Under the pieces are notes generated by a model. The model was given only the letters and a program-made list of their open reading frames with translations, had not been told where the DNA came from and made no database searches. 64,000 bases of DNA from Annona cherimola (Eukaryota; Streptophyta; Magnoliopsida; Magnoliales; Annonaceae), in assembly GCA_030490835.1 (NCBI GenBank), contig CM059975.1, positions 59,573,174-59,637,173 of the forward strand, read 5' to 3'. How positions within the stretch are numbered: the first letter of the stretch is position 1; every line of letters starts with the position of its first letter. The translations under genes were made by a program, and so were the position numbers. Shown in pieces: positions 21,541 to 33,140 of this stretch.

Positions 21541-21967
21541 CTTATCACAAAGGAAAAAGGGCTACTACAAGAATTGAGACAACTAGAATTAATTGTAAGC
21601 CCACCTGGGGTACAAGTTAGATTGTCTCAATTACAAATCCAATCGAATCTACTTGAGCAAATTAAAATAGCTCAACAAGAAAATGAGGATTTAAAAAGTT
21701 ATGTGGAGAAAATGATCAAGAAAAATCCCTCTGAATATAAACAAAATGAACATGGGATGTACAGATATAGGGGTCGCCAGTGTATACTCACAGCCCAGAG
21801 CAAGCAAAAGAGTTACACCAATTGCAAAAGAAGAGATTTAAATATTCAAGTTGGGGATCTCATATTTGTCAAAGTAACGTCATTCAAAGGAGTCACCCGG
21901 TTTAGAAAGAGGGGAAAACTAACCCAAGATATGTCGGGCCCTTTGAAGTCTTGGAAAAGATAGACAA
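21541..21967 (+). pseudogene. pol: Integrase remnant of A with in-frame core deletion
   Basis: The N-terminal region (GMYRYRGR) is joined directly to a C-terminal region (QCILTAQSKQ, then a GDLIFVKV-like and a GPY/F-like segment). Compared with B, 804 bases are missing, including the HHCC zinc finger and the whole D,D,E core. The joint is at TCGCC (21774-21778), which in B occurs at both breakpoints (58753 and 59557). Because 804 is a multiple of three, the frame is kept. A frameshift follows near 21930, and the gene is then cut at 21972 by a solo LTR. Confidence 0.85.
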
Positions 21968-21972
21968 TCTAG

Positions 21973-23605
21973 TGTGGAACCTCGACCGTATACGCATCAT
22001 TTCGACATTTGTAATTTTGAAGATTATTTTATGAATAAATGAAAAATTATGAATTTTATTAATGGACATGTGTATTTGAGGTTGTAATAATGCAGTTGAA
22101 AATTTAACCCCGTGAATAGTGCACGTGAATAGTAAGCGTGAATAGTAAATAAGGGGTTAAGATGTATGATTAAGAGTTAATCACTTAGATTAACTTAATC
22201 ATAAAAGACAAAATAGAGATTTAATAACTACAGGACAAAATAGCAATTCTTTTGGATATTTTAATCCAAATTTGGATTTTTGTGGAAAAATAGAAAAAAA
22301 TTCATAAATTGCAATCCGGAAGTCGGAATTCGATGAAATTTTTTATGGATGGTTAAAAATTCATGATGGACATGATGAATGGGCTAAGATGTGATGAAAA
22401 TCACAAATCAAAGGTCAAGATGAAACGTCAAATGCAAAGTGAAAAAGTAACTTCACTTTTTCATTAATTATGTATTTGACTTTAATTAAAATTAATAAAT
22501 AAAAATTAAAAAAATTAAATGCATTGCAGCAACATGTCAGGTCGTGCAGGGGGGGTACCATGACCAAATCAATGGTTCAAATTCATCCAAATCACAAATC
22601 AAGGGTTTAGATTTAATTAGCTTAAAATTAATTAAATAAAAAAATAAAAAATAGGAAAAATAGGCCTGCAAAATAGGGCAGCTGGAGCAGGGTAGGGAGG
22701 CTGCACAAGGCTCTAAGCACCTTTAGGAAATTAGAAAAAAACACCTTTGCAATTTTACACCCTAAGCTAGAGGGGTTAAATTGCAAATTCATGAAAAATG
22801 GACCCCTATAAATAGAGGAGCAGGCCATGGACGAAATTTACAACCATACCAGCTCAAAAATCACTTGAGCAACTTCATTTTCCATCCTCACACGTTTTAG
22901 CCTTAAGGAAAGAGGAGAATCGAAGGTTGGAGTGAGAAAAGGCGAGTTGAAGAGGCATAACTTCGCTTGAGGTAAGTGGATTCCCCTCAAACTTGTTTTG
23001 AATATTATATGAAGTAAAACCATGCTTAGATAATGCCCAAGCATGAGAAAATAAGTATAGATATAATGTTTAAATGAAATTATGCCAAAACATCAAAAAT
23101 TTGGAGCGAATATAGGGTATTCGGCAAGATAGTATATGATATGTGAAAATAATGCTCCAAAATTGATAAATGATGATTTGGGATGAATGATTATGATAAA
23201 TATGATGTTAGAATAATGATATATTAATTTCATGATTTTTGGAATTAAGGATTATGCTTAAGTGAATTTATGATGATTTTTAGTATATGGAGAAAATGAT
23301 TTTTTTTGGCTAAGTAAATGATGATAAATTCAAAATATATGAAATGTCCAATGATATACTAGGCATAAGGTATGTCATGGTATTTTTTATTTTTGGAAAA
23401 AATATCAATTTTTGAAACCCATGAACAGTAACCACGTCGCTGTGAAATATATTTCAAATTGGATGAATGATGGGAATTTTCCATGTATTAATGAAAGAAA
23501 AAAAAAAATTCTGCCGTGTGATCAGGGCAACAATCCTGAGTCACGTTTACCAATCAAAACGATCCCGGAGTAAGGCTTCTAGGCACCTCGGTTCGGGGCG
23601 CCACA
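21973..23605 (+). mobile_element. Solo LTR inside integrase of A
   Basis: Begins TGTGGAACCTCGACC and ends TTCGGGGCGCCACA, with a perfect duplication tctag (21968-21972 and 23606-23610). It splits the integrase C-terminal coding region of A; B shows the uninterrupted site near 59755. It is related to the LTRs of A but is only 1633 bp. About 924 bp corresponding to 17095-18018 is lost across the 6-bp repeat TGTGAA (junction 23441-23446). That removes the mini-exon, second donor, GC island and branch-point block. Its TATA box is at 22807. Confidence 0.9.
22807..22814 (+). promoter_or_regulatory. TATA box of solo LTR
   Basis: TATAAATA in CCCCTATAAATAGAGG, aligned with the TATA boxes of the A and B LTRs. 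Confidence 0.75.
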
Positions 23606-23610
23606 TCTAG

Positions 23611-23912
23611 CCTATATAATAGCTCTGCCACCAGCCTTGAGTGCCATCCACAATGTGTTTCACATCTCCATGCTAAGTAAATATGTTTCCGATCCTACCC
23701 ATGTGTTGATAGCAGAAAATTTGCCAATCCAAGAACACTTGAACTATGAGGTGAGACCAATCAAAATATTAGATTTCAAGATTAAAAAGCTTCGGAACAG
23801 AGAAATCGAGTATGTAAAGGTACAATGGAATCAATATTCAGAATTCGAAACCACATGGGAGCTACGAGAAGAGGTCGAAAGAAAATATCCTCAATTGTTC
23901 AAAGAAAAATAG
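23611..23912 (+). pseudogene. pol: Integrase C-terminal end and chromodomain of A
   Basis: Resumes pol after the solo LTR. VIHNVFHISML precedes the linker, then the chromodomain: PIKILDFKIKKLRNREIEYV, then VQWNQYSEFETTWELREEVE, ending KYPQLFKEK and a stop. In chromoviruses this domain guides integration to particular chromatin. Compared with B, HISMLSKYV replaces HISMLRKHI. The chromodomain itself is uninterrupted here. Confidence 0.9.
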
Positions 23913-23947
23913 GTTTCGGGACGAAACTTATTGTAATGGGGGAGGAT
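23912..23947 (+). promoter_or_regulatory. Pre-PPT hairpin and polypurine tract of A
   Basis: The stem-loop GGTTTCG-GGA-CGAAACt starts at the pol stop codon (23912-23928). It is followed by the polypurine tract ATGGGGGAGGAT, immediately before the 3' LTR. The PPT would prime plus-strand DNA synthesis. Confidence 0.85.
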
Positions 23948-26454
23948 TGTGAAATCCCGACAATATACGCGTCATTTTGGGTTGTAAACCCTAGATTCTT
24001 TTGTAATTATTTTTATGATAAATGAAAATTCATGAATTATATTGGTGGGTATGTGTATTGGAGATTGAAATAATGCAATTAGGAATTTAACCTCCGTGAA
24101 TAGTAACCGAGGATTAAGACACATGATTAAGAGTTAATCACTTGGATTAGCCTAATCACGAAAAGACAAAATAGATATTTAATCACTACAGGACAAAATA
24201 GCGATTCTTTCGGATATTTTAATCCAAATATGGATTTTTGTGTAAAAATAGAAAAAATTCATAAATTGCAATCCGGGCGTCAGAATTTGATGAAAATTTT
24301 TATGGATGGTTAAAAATTCATGATGAACATGATGAATGGGTTAATATGTGATGAAAATCACAAATCAAAGGTCAAGATGAAGCGCCAAATAAAGATCGAA
24401 AAAGTGAATTAACTTTTCCATTAATGTGCATTTGACTTTTATTAAAATAAATAAATAAAAAATAAAAAAATTAATTAAAACAGCAGCTGCAGCAGGGCAT
24501 GGCAGGGGGTGGGTAAGATCTTGACCAAAATCAATGGTCCATGATCAACCTCATCTTAAATCAACGGCTAGGATTTATTTAGCCTAAATTAATTAATTTT
24601 AAAAAATAAAAAATCAAGGAAAAATAGTGCTGCTTAGGGTGGGCTGGATCAGGCTTAGGGTGGCTGCACAAAGCTCCATGCACTTTCAAAATTATAAAAA
24701 ATATATATTTATAATTAAATACCCCAAGCTAGGGGGTAAAATCCAATTTTTTGAAAGATCAAACCCTATAAATAGGGCAGCAGGAGGGACGTCCAAGGCA
24801 CAATGAATCCCAGCTCCACTTGAGCCATTCCAAGTTCCCAAACTTGCCCACACGTCCAAGGAAGAAAAGGAGGAAGTTAGAGAGAGAAGGGTGAGAAAAA
24901 GTGGGATATCTCCACTTCGGGTAAGTGATTTCTACCCAAATTTTTTTGAATGTTAAGAAGGGTAAAATCATGCTTAGATAATTTCTAAGCATGAGAAAAT
25001 AAGTATAGATATAATGTCTAATTGAAATTATGCCAAAACATCAAAAATTTGGAGCGAAGATAGAGCATTCGGGAAGATAACATATGATATGTGAAAATAA
25101 TGCTCCAAAATTGATAAATGATGATTTGGGATGAATAAATATGATGTTGTAATGATGATATATTAATTTCATAATTTTTGGAATTAAGGATTATGCTTAA
25201 GTGAATTTATGTTGATTTTTAGTATATGGAGAAAGTGATTTTTTCGCCAAGTAAATGATGATAAATTCAAAATGTATGAAAATTCCCATGATATACTAAG
25301 CATAAGCTATGTCATGGTATTTTTTATTTTTGGAAAACATGTCAATTTTTTGAACCTATGAACAGTAACCACGTTTTGTGAACAGTAACCTCGGATGAAC
25401 AGTAACTGCTACACTAATTTGCTACAGTAACAACGTGATTTTGGAGAAAATTTGAGATTAATATTTAAATATAAGGATGAAATTTTTGAGGAACCTATGG
25501 ATAAAAATATCCAGATAAAGAGATAATGTCCAAATATTATAGAGCATGTATAAGAAGCAGCTTGAATAGAAGAAATAAAATATTCTTTTTCTTGAATAGA
25601 AAAAGGAAAAGAGAAAGTCGAGGACACCAGCTGAGAAGGTAAGCAAGTTATACGTTTTGCAAATTATTTCCAAAATGCTCGAAATTGTTTGTGAATTGCT
25701 TTATGAAATTTATTTAAGGTTGGCCATACCTATAACTGCTTTACATGAACTGAAATGTGTTTGTCAAATTGTTTATTAAATGTTTTTTATGAAATTATTT
25801 ATGATTTGTAAATGGCATGTCGGGATGTGTATGTAAATGAGCACGTGCATGAGGAATAGACCTTAGTCTAGGTAGTAAGTGGATCGGATGTCCCCCTTTC
25901 TATTGCCAAGTCGCTTAATAGGCCCAGGCCTTAGGCGACCTCCCTGAGGTGGGAGCATGTATGGTATGGGCGCCTAGCTAGCATCGTATCCAAAGGAATG
26001 TCATGAATGCTATGTATGCATTGCATTTGCATTTTATAAAATGCATGAAAATGATTAAAAAATTATGTATGGCTTGCTTACTGAGTATTATTACTCACCC
26101 ATGCTTTTTCAATAACAGACAGGAAATGATGATGAAGGCAACATGCCAAGTATTATGTAGTTTTTGATATGAATGTTGTATATGTAAATTTTATGTAAAG
26201 ACAATGATGATAATTTTGAGATGGAAATTAACAATTTTATTTCAATGGAAATGTTTATGGAACAGTTTTTGATCATAACTGTGATATGTGAAATATATTT
26301 CATGTTAGACGAATAATGAAAAATTTTCATGTATTGATGTTATTTATATAAAAAAAACCTGCCATGTGATCAAGGCAACAATCCTGAGTCACGTTTACCA
26401 ATCAAAAATGTTCCTAGAGTAAGGCTTCTAGGCACCTCTGTTCGGGGCGCCACA
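23948..26454 (+). mobile_element. 3' LTR of A (2507 bp)
   Basis: Starts TGTGAAATCCCG and ends TTCGGGGCGCCACA next to the tgata duplication. It is near-identical to the 5' LTR, including the TATA box at 24767, the donor near 24925, the mini-exon and the GC-rich island (25868-25990). It has scattered transitions and small indels. No coding sequence. Confidence 0.92.
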
Positions 26455-27674
26455 TGATATAAGTCATAGATAATTGCCTTGAATGACTACAAAAGTTAGT
26501 GTTCAAAGTAATTAATTACTAGGTCACATAGGTGTGTGAAAAAGAGATTATTAGAAGGGTAAATTTGAAGTTGAAAAACCTTACTTGAAATTAGCTTGCT
26601 ATAGTTTCAAGTAAGTGTATTGAATGATTGAAAAGAGATTAAATACCCTAGATGAGAGTATTGAGCGAAATGAATGACTCATCATTGAAAAATGTGCATG
26701 TATGTGACATATGAGATGATGGTGTTCATCTCCAAGAAAAAATAATTGAGGCAAACATGCTATGAGTAACATATAGATTGAGATCATGTAAGGGTTGAGG
26801 ACAAGTGATATACGAACATGAATTAAATAAAAGGTAAGGCATGCAAGTATAGGATGACATGCAAGCATATAAGATGATCGTTTTCCAATTATCTAGGTGA
26901 AGGCAAGGAAAAGATCTAAGGGGCGAGTGAACTTCCCACAGGTAAGCAAGCAAGTTTTTGAAAATATTGATTTCATCTCAAATGTTGAAATGTTTGCAAG
27001 AATTTTATATTGATGATTCTAAGATTTGCTTGTAAGCAAGAAACTTTTATGAAAATGATGTTGATTTTTCAATTGTTGAGATGAATTGTGAATTGCTTTA
27101 TTGAAATGATATGTGGAGACAAGATCTTCAAAATCCTATTTCAAAAAAGATTTTTATGATAAAGAAGTTTGATTCTTTTATGAAATAATATTGTAAGCAA
27201 GTGCAACTTTTGAAATTATGATTTTATTTTCAACATTGAAATGCTTTGGAATTGCTTCATTGTAAGCAAGTTCCCGAAAATCTTTATAGAATGATATTTG
27301 AAAGCAGATGAAGTTTTGAAATGAATTATTGAGAGATCATGAAAATGATGCTTTTGAGATGTTTTGGAAGTTCCTCAAATATTAAAATGTTTTGAATCTC
27401 TTTGAATATTTAAATACTCTGAGATTGCTTTATAGCGATGTTTTAAAAGTGTTTGAAAAGCCCAAAGTTTGGGACATGAAATATTTACAGGAAGAAGGTT
27501 TTGAAAAAGGTTTAAAATGAAAATGCTTACTTACTAAGTTTATCGCTCACGTTTTGTTTTCCCCAACCTTAGGCAGGTACAAGGCACAAGTGAAGGAACA
27601 AAGCTCAATATTATTTACCTGCATGTTGTGGATGAATGAATGCATTGATAATGAAGACTCAGGTTGTGAATGCC

Positions 27675-30600
27675 TGTGGTGCCCTAACCCAAGCGTCACA
27701 ACATGAGTCTTATTCTGGGATTGTTTATTGATTGGTAAAAGTGAACAAGATTGTTGCCTTATCACACAACAGGTTCATTACATAAATATACATTTATAAT
27801 CTACCCCATAGGAGTTTATCTCATGGCATATAATCAATTATTCACAAATTTGCCCTCTTCGGCCATCATCAAACCCTGATATACATATTCAATATTTATT
27901 TCCTACAGATCATGCTCCATCATATAACTTAAAATTCCATAGCATTCATATCATGTTAAGATATACATTCATCACGCATCATCATTTCCCAACAATTTAA
28001 TATATTCCAATCCATATCACACATCAACAGTGTAAAATTTCATGAATTGCAACAAGTTTGCAAACTTTCATTTCCATAATACATTTCTCATCATACAGAT
28101 GCATACACAGGAATATATGAATTATATTTTTTCATTTAACCTGTGCTTCTCCTCTGTAGTCATCCTTGCACCTGTCTTAGGGTTTGTAAAACAAATCATG
28201 AGTATAAACTCGGTAAGCAAGCTGCATAGTTTTTAGGCAATTCATTTTCAGGCAAGGTTTTCATTTCAATAAACATCTTTGAAACCGACATCATACCACT
28301 CATGGGTATATCATGAATTATGGAACATCATACCCAACATGGGTATATCAAGAATAATATAATGCACTATTATCATCATAAACATGAACATCATATGATG
28401 GTATGCTAGCTAGGCGACCATCCCATCATCTTGGTCCCATCTCAGGGAGGGCGCCGTCGGCCTTTGGCCTATTTTAGCGACTTGGTCGCACTAGAAGGGG
28501 ACGATTGGTCCACTTACACCTCTAAAGTGGACCAAGTACCTTGTGCACCATGAACATCAAATATAGACATGCTAGCATGATTTCCATGAATAAGCATTTG
28601 AGCCATAGTTTTTCAACATCATTTTATAAGACATTGTACAAGTCCATTTGTAAGAGTTATAAGAATGACCATCCTTAAATAATTCTGAAAGCGTTTAAAT
28701 ATCCATTTGCAAGATGTATTTCAAAGCATTTAAATATCAATTTGCAACATTTTAAGAAAACAAGTTTTCAAAATTTGCTTGCTTACCTAAATTCACTTCA
28801 GTTTCCTTCGTCAACCTTTTCTTTGCCTTTGTCTATACACATAAGAATGAAATTGCATTCATAAACATAATTTCATATGCTTGCATGTCATATATTTTTC
28901 CAACCCATATACTTTACATCAACTTACTTAACCCACTTGCTTTTCAAATTGGGTGTCAATTTACCAATTTACCCATTAGTATAACTTGTGCTTTCATAGC
29001 ACCCATTTCTTTCATTTTTAATACTCTTATTTAGGGTAAATTTCTAAGCTTATTATACCTTTTAAGGTTAACTCATCATATTGAAGTTTATTACTTTCCA
29101 TTTATCATTTAACACTCGTTCTTTACATTTTTCACATTAGTGCTCATTCGAGGCACTTACTTATGAGTTAGGGCTACTCATTTCAATCCTAAATTTTTGA
29201 TATTCTATAATTTTCTCAAAAAAACCCTCTCTTTTCTCTTTTTGCCACATTTCCTTTCATTTTTGCATTTTAGCTAACCATATTTGGCTATTTCCCATTC
29301 TTGCCATCCATATCCTCCATGTGCACTCTTTTAGTTACACATATATTATGTGTTGATCAAGTTTATACTAAACAGAATTTTTTCTTCCATTTTTGCTTAG
29401 TTTAAGTATTTATTTTGCACATAATTTAGGGTTTAATCATGGAATCAAAATCCATAAATCATGTTGCTCAAAATAGCAACTTTCCTTCCATGCTTTTCCA
29501 CCTTTGGACCTCCACATCAACATGTCCATATAAAACAAATTTTTGGATTTTTAATTCAGACATTTTGAACGTCCATACTACCCTATATTTAGGGTATTTT
29601 ACCCTCATAATCACCCATTTATCATATTGCTTAAGTCTTGCACCAATTCTACCCTAATAAGAGTAGAATTTTCATCAAGTTGCCAACTCCATGTTTCACC
29701 TTTCTAAGGTCCATCAATCATGCTTGGTTTAACATATATTAAACATGGAATCATTTCACATAATCCACATGTATCATATGCTCAAAACAGAAACTTTAAA
29801 TGAAATTAAATAGAAATTTCAGCATGGTGCACTTAGGATAATCAACCCTAAAACCATACATAACTTTCTTGAATGCTTGCATTAAATCTTCCCATTCATT
29901 TAGCATTTAGTAACCCTATCAAGGGCTTCATAAATCATCATTTAGGGTTCATAATGGATCAAATTTATGACCCATGAATTGATCTGGAAAACTTGGAATT
30001 TAATAAACCAAACTTAGTTGTAATACCTACTTGAACTTGTGTAGTTATGCTCCAACTTGTCTAGCTTAGTTCCTTCTCTTTCTTCTCTTCTTTTTCCTCA
30101 TCTTTTTCTTCCCTTTTTCCTTCTCTATTTTCCTTGCTTGGGAACATACCTTCATGGACTTTCCTTTCCTTTTTTTTTCCTCTCAAAGCTGTCCACTTGG
30201 AAAGGGACGTCAACAGCCCCCTTTCATCCCTTTTTATATTGCTGTTTTCACCTTCAAATTTCTACCACATTTTTGAGATTTATAAAATCCATAATTATCC
30301 CATTGAGTTGCTGGAATACTTATCCTCATAATTCGCATTTTTACAGAATTTTTAATCATAAAAATTTTGCCCAAATCACCCTTGATCACGTCCCATGTTA
30401 GCCCCTCAATTTTGTCTTTTTGTGGCAACAAAATCTACCTAATTTTCTAGCCATTAAACACCCCTGATCTTTCTACCCCTTTTTCACACAATTTCTAAAT
30501 TTTTGAATTTGTAAAAATGCCCTAAAATTCCTCCTTAAGCTACCTCATTTCCAAGCATTAAACCCATTGACTTTCCATTAAATGAGATGTCACTTTTTGA

Positions 30601-30847
30601 AGACAAAAGTCAAAGACTTTTGTCCTTATGTGATTTAGCATTTTTCCATGATAATTAGCTTAATTAAATCCATCCATATGATAAGTCATTTCGTTTTAAC
30701 CATCCATGAAAAATTTCATCTCAAAATGACCTTTCTAGTGTAAGTTATGGTCATTTAGAAATACCTCTTGGATTTAGATGAAATTAAATAATTATTACCC
30801 TAATTAAATCATAATTATCATAATATAGTCCATTCATGAGGTAGAAC
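27675..30847 (-). mobile_element. E-type LTR, left copy, minus strand
   Basis: On the plus strand it starts TGTGGTGCCCTAACCC, the reverse complement of a degraded LTR 3' end. It then carries, in reverse, the hairpin with loop GCAACAAT (27741-27765), TTTACCAATC, the acceptor and branch-point block (about 28170-28215), two hairpins ATACCC/GGGTAT (about 28294-28345), the GC island (28385-28530), a donor-like site at about 28780 and a TATA box. It is homologous to the LTR at 36133-37925 but about 1.3 kb longer and strongly diverged. It stops at 30847, where a G copy begins. No target duplication could be paired. Confidence 0.75.
30231..30238 (-). promoter_or_regulatory. Candidate TATA box of the left E-type LTR
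   Basis: On the minus strand this reads TATAAAAA, followed by GGGATGAAAGGGGG, the expected position for the promoter of this LTR. Confidence 0.55.
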
Positions 30848-31485
30848 TGTTGGAAACAATAGTTAAAACAAAACAAACTGACCAAAGCATAAGTTTTGAT
30901 GATTAACAAATTTAAATTTGAGTATGAAATGATTACTAATAATTTTAATGAATGTCTTAAGGAATGAAAATCAGCCAAGTCGATTCCCAAGTCGACTCCA
31001 ACTTCGACTTAGGTTGAAGTCGATCTCAAAGTCGACTCTACATACGACTTCAACAGGTACCTGATAGACAGAGTTGAAATTGGAAGATGAACATCCGAAG
31101 TCGCAGTCGAAGTCGACTCCACTTGCGACTTGGAAGACAAGTCGCAGACGAAGTCGACTCCAGTATCGACTTGAAGATACAAATTTCCTTCCAGCGTTGA
31201 TTTTGGGGACAGAACATCCGAAGTCACAGTCGAAGTCGACTCCACTTGCGACTTGAGGCCAAGTCGCGTATGAAGTCGACCCCAAGATCGACTTGAGTTT
31301 CTCAAGCCCAAGTTAAAGGTTCAAGCTCATTTCAAGATGAAGACAACTCAAGATATGAAGACTAATACAAACTTAAAGCAAAGCAAGGTACATGAATTCA
31401 TTCCAAAGCAAAGAAGATTTGACCATACAAGTTTCAAGTTCTCCAAGATTTACAAGGTTTACAAGATTTCCTTCAAATATTTTAA
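30848..31485. mobile_element. Second, partial copy of element G
   Basis: Starts TGTTGGAAAC, then TGATGATTAACAAATTTAAA, the reverse complement of the right end of the first G copy (15450-15535). The GTCGAC-rich section is 30970-31300. The other end is missing: sequence passes into an F-family LTR at about 31485. No duplication is found. Overlapping reading frames on both strands here are repeat by-products. Confidence 0.6.
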
Positions 31486-32620
31486 ATGATTTAGAAATGT
31501 GTTATTTAAATATTTTCAAAATTATTTAAGGTTGGTCATCTTTACAAAATATTTTTATTAACTTGTTAACTTGGGCTGTGCTAAGTTTTCAAGTTAGAAA
31601 AGGGAATACAGGCCGAGGTCTGTACTATTTTAAAATGACATGCTAGCATCAAGTTTTGTAAAGGAAAAGTCACAGACTAGGGTCTGTGGAGTTTTATAAA
31701 GCATGCTAACTTATGAATATGGAGAAAGGAATGTGCACATGAGTTATGTACTAGCTCTACTGTAGAGGATATGCAGATCGTATGCGGTTGCAAGATGGGC
31801 CCCCTCTACATAAGCCAAGTCGCTTCAAAAGGTGAAATGCTAGCGGCGCCCTCCCTGAAATGGGAGAAAGACACGGATAACTGTCTGGCTCGCGAGTTAT
31901 CAATTGAAATGATTTCTCTCCTAAGGAGGAAAGGGTGATCACTTGGTAAGTGTCACCTACCAGACTGACAGAAACATAATGCATGATGCATATGCTTGTT
32001 TTGAAAAGGTTTTATGGAAAATATTTTAAGGACATGAGAATGTCCTTGAAAAAGAAATTTATATGAAAAATATCTTAAGACATAAAATATGTCCATACAG
32101 GTAATATGTTTTTTTGTATGAAATATGAAGGGTTTTATGAAAAGGTTTCCACTGATTAATAGTAAATCACTTGATAAGTGTCTACTATTGAATGGGAGAA
32201 ATGCATTTAAATGGAAAAATACTTGCTTACTGAGTTTCAACTCACATTTTTCTTTTCAAACCATAGACAGATACAACACAGACTAGGAATGAAAGGAAAA
32301 AGAAGGTATGAAGAAAATTTTATGATATGCTGATGGTATGAATGAACATATGGTAAGGAGTTTTCAAATTATGTATGTATGAAATGACCAGGTTAAAATA
32401 ACATGTATTGTACAAAAATAAGTATGAATGTTATCAATGATAATTGAAATTTGATGATAAGTATGTGTCTTCATGTGATAAAAGAAAAAGAATTTTTTTT
32501 TTGGACAAGATCTAATTAAGTACCCGTCGCGTGATCAGGACAACAATCTTGATTTATACTTACCAATCGACAAGATCTTGAAGTAAGGAGAAATGTGATG
32601 CCTCGGTTCGGGGCGCCACA
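31486..32620 (+). mobile_element. 3' part of an F-family long LTR
   Basis: Aligns with the second part of the giant LTR (about 45700-47669): CAGGCCGAGGTCTGTAC, the GC island (31785-31900), a hairpin AAGGACAT-GAGA-ATGTCCTT (32028-32047), TTGCTTACTGAGT...ACTCAC, an acceptor CCATAG, the U5 hairpin (from about 32531), and the end TTCGGGGCGCCACA at 32620. It abuts a broken RT gene of E. The LTR start is missing, so how it arrived is unresolved. Confidence 0.75.
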
Positions 32621-32817
32621 CTGGGTCTGATGAAACCTTTATCCAAGAGCTCCTGTATTTGAGTTCTCAACTCACTCATCTCGGCTGGTGCCATTCGATA
32701 GGGGGTCTTAGATATCGGGGTCGTGCCCGGCATGATATCTATCGTCATATCCACGTCCCTTTCCAAAGGTAACGTGGTTAATTCCTTTGGAAAAATATAT
32801 GGAAACTCTTTAACCAT
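32621..32817 (-). pseudogene. pol: RT N-terminus of E, truncated
   Basis: Reads [43 protein letters not shown] and [10 protein letters not shown], the start of a Ty3/gypsy RT equivalent to 57200-57380 in B. The coding sequence stops where the LTR end at 32620 begins, before any catalytic RT motif. Confidence 0.85.
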
Positions 32818-33140
32818 GGAATTTGACTTATCTCCACCTCCTTTCTTTCCTTTACACTAATTGATACCAAATAAGTCTGACATTTCTAGCAGACCATCTT
32901 AGTCGCCTTCATGGATGATATCAGTATCGTGGAGTCCTCAAACTACCTTGGCTTACTAATAGTCACATCCTTTTTTGGAGCCGCTTCAAATTGTATTTTC
33001 TTATTCTTACAATAAATGGTGGCTCCCCATCGGCTTAGCCAATCCATTCTCAGAATTACGTCAAACTTTGTCATTGGCAATAGAATTAGGTTGGCTTCTA
33101 AGATCATAGACCCTATCCTAATCAGGCAGACTTTGCATAC
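32818..33140 (-). pseudogene. pol: Protease-to-RT linker of E, degenerate
   Basis: The region aligns in position with the A and B segment holding FDAILG, DWLSQWG and the linker: the minus strand encodes traces of MTKFDVILRMDWLSRWGATI. Stops and frameshifts prevent a continuous frame. Confidence 0.6.

Larger units (their letters stand above)
15650..26454 (+). mobile_element. Element A: chromovirus (Ty3/gypsy), 10.8 kb, two LTRs
   Basis: Complete in outline: 5' LTR, tRNA-Met PBS, gag, protease, RT, RNase H, integrase remnant, chromodomain, PPT and 3' LTR. A perfect 5-bp duplication, tgata (15645-15649 and 26455-26459), flanks it, and it sits in the 3' LTR of H. The gene order and chromodomain identify a chromovirus. 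The long LTRs and sequence style suggest the Tekay/Del group (inference). It is dead: in-frame stops, frameshifts, an 804-bp deletion over the integrase core, and a solo LTR inserted in the integrase C-terminal region. It also lacks the extra frame present upstream of gag in B. Confidence 0.9.
12207..27674 (+). mobile_element. 3' LTR of element H, interrupted by G and A
   Basis: The LTR starts TGTGGAACCTCACC right after the PPT. Removing G (13993-15535) and A (15650-26454) leaves about 3.1 kb. It resumes at 26460, and from 26825 matches the start of this window. At about 27445 it skips to sequence equivalent to 4170, so it has lost 3.5 kb relative to the left copy (1.6 kb if the left copy's LTR2 insertion is excluded). 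It is cut at 27674 by a minus-strand LTR of E type. The implied full LTR exceeds 5 kb. No gene is seen in it. A duplicated segment of about 70 bp around 13350-13490 (GGGACGCCCAACTAAATAGG, twice) is a local tandem repeat. Confidence 0.75.

Noticed and set aside
30057..30431. 114-codon plus-strand frame and minus-strand partner
   Set aside because: Pyrimidine-rich stretch inside an E-type LTR near its TATA box; no coding features.
30971..31311. Frames encoding repeated SQVESTSTATSD-like peptides
   Set aside because: By-product of GTCGAC-rich words in element G.
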